This document shows, piece after piece, positions 63,823-64,000 of a DNA stretch of 64,000 bases. This DNA comes from Marinobacter sp. ATCH36. GTDB lineage: Bacteria > Pseudomonadota > Gammaproteobacteria > Pseudomonadales > Oleiphilaceae. The first letter of the stretch is position 1; every line of letters starts with the position of its first letter. Under the pieces are notes generated by a model. It was not told the origin of the DNA and searched no databases. It saw nothing but the letters and a program-made list of their open reading frames with translations. The translations under genes were made by a program, and so were the position numbers. The stretch covers positions 62,001-126,000 of the forward strand of contig NZ_JAMJPL010000008.1 of the NCBI RefSeq assembly GCF_023555055.1, in the 5' to 3' direction.

Positions 63823-64000
63823 TTAGTGGCGATTGTAGGCCTGCAGCAATTGCTGCCAGAGAGTCTCTCGCTGGGCGGGCGGGATCTGTGGGCACCGCTT
63901 GTTGACGGAACGGTGAAGCCGCTCCAGGTTGCGCTGCTTCCATGCTGGGTCTGCTTCATTGTTGCTCTCGGGGACCAGTTTGCAGCGGTCAAAGTCGATC
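63823..64000 (-). CDS. Kdo kinase (KdkA-like), 5' part beyond window
   Basis: The 59 visible C-terminal codons include IDFDRCKL (metal-binding DFD) and AWKQRNLERLHRSVNK, the closing helices of the KdkA/WaaP LPS-kinase family that phosphorylates Kdo. Stop at 63823-63825. The N-terminal catalytic part lies past the right edge, so substrate assignment (kdkA) is tentative. Confidence 0.75.
   Translation of the reverse strand, partial: IDFDRCKLVPESNNEADPAWKQRNLERLHRSVNKRCPQIPPAQRETLWQQLLQAYNRH

Noticed and set aside
63786..63992. 68-codon minus-strand frame at the right edge
   Set aside because: Out of frame with the KdkA-like C-terminus, whose IDFDR motif identifies the real coding frame.

Overview
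The window is chromosomal DNA from a GC-rich marine gammaproteobacterium, most likely Marinobacter or a close relative. That placement is an inference from gene order (aroK-pilQPONM-ponA, argS-ftsN-hslVU, rppH-ptsP, cpdA-DUF1249-nudF-thiC) and protein style; no rRNA or tRNA gene is present to confirm it. No CRISPR array, prophage or complete insertion sequence was seen. No gene-free stretch exceeds about 300 bases.

1-24,100 is conserved housekeeping DNA. It holds the type IVa pilus alignment operon pilMNOPQ with aroK downstream, penicillin-binding protein 1A (ponA), malic enzyme (maeB), rpmE, priA, a large Ig-like surface lipoprotein, argS, a SPOR-domain FtsN-like protein, hslVU behind a sigma-32-like heat-shock promoter, a patatin-family protein with degraded catalytic motifs, rppH-ptsP (nitrogen phosphotransferase system), and a HAD phosphatase. 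24,100-29,500 carries rlmI bracketed by two long perfect-type inverted repeats, a lone gcvH, and the divergent metR/metE pair with a MetR box.

29,500-36,700 is an accessory type VI secretion island read entirely on the minus strand: vgrG, a DUF4123 adaptor, a LysM-bearing probable effector, an FGE-fold lipoprotein without the catalytic cysteines (candidate immunity protein), a TM2 protein and a DUF3592 membrane protein. There are no structural tss genes in the window, so it is an orphan VgrG cassette. This is the best candidate for an undescribed system here.

36,800-42,400 returns to housekeeping: cpdA, DUF1249, nudF, thiC with a TPP riboswitch, and tolC. 42,450-64,000 is a lipopolysaccharide and surface-sugar region: waaA, two LpxL-type acyltransferases, an ELM1-family protein, several GT2/GT4/GT32 glycosyltransferases, a YrbL-type kinase-like protein, an O-antigen ligase, a capsule-type protein, a complete pseudaminic acid operon (pseBCFGHI), and two LPS-kinase genes, the last (KdkA-like) cut by the window edge. 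Together these suggest a core oligosaccharide or O-antigen decorated with pseudaminic acid. The block from about 51,700 to 57,300 is visibly more AT-rich than its surroundings and looks like the variable part of the locus.
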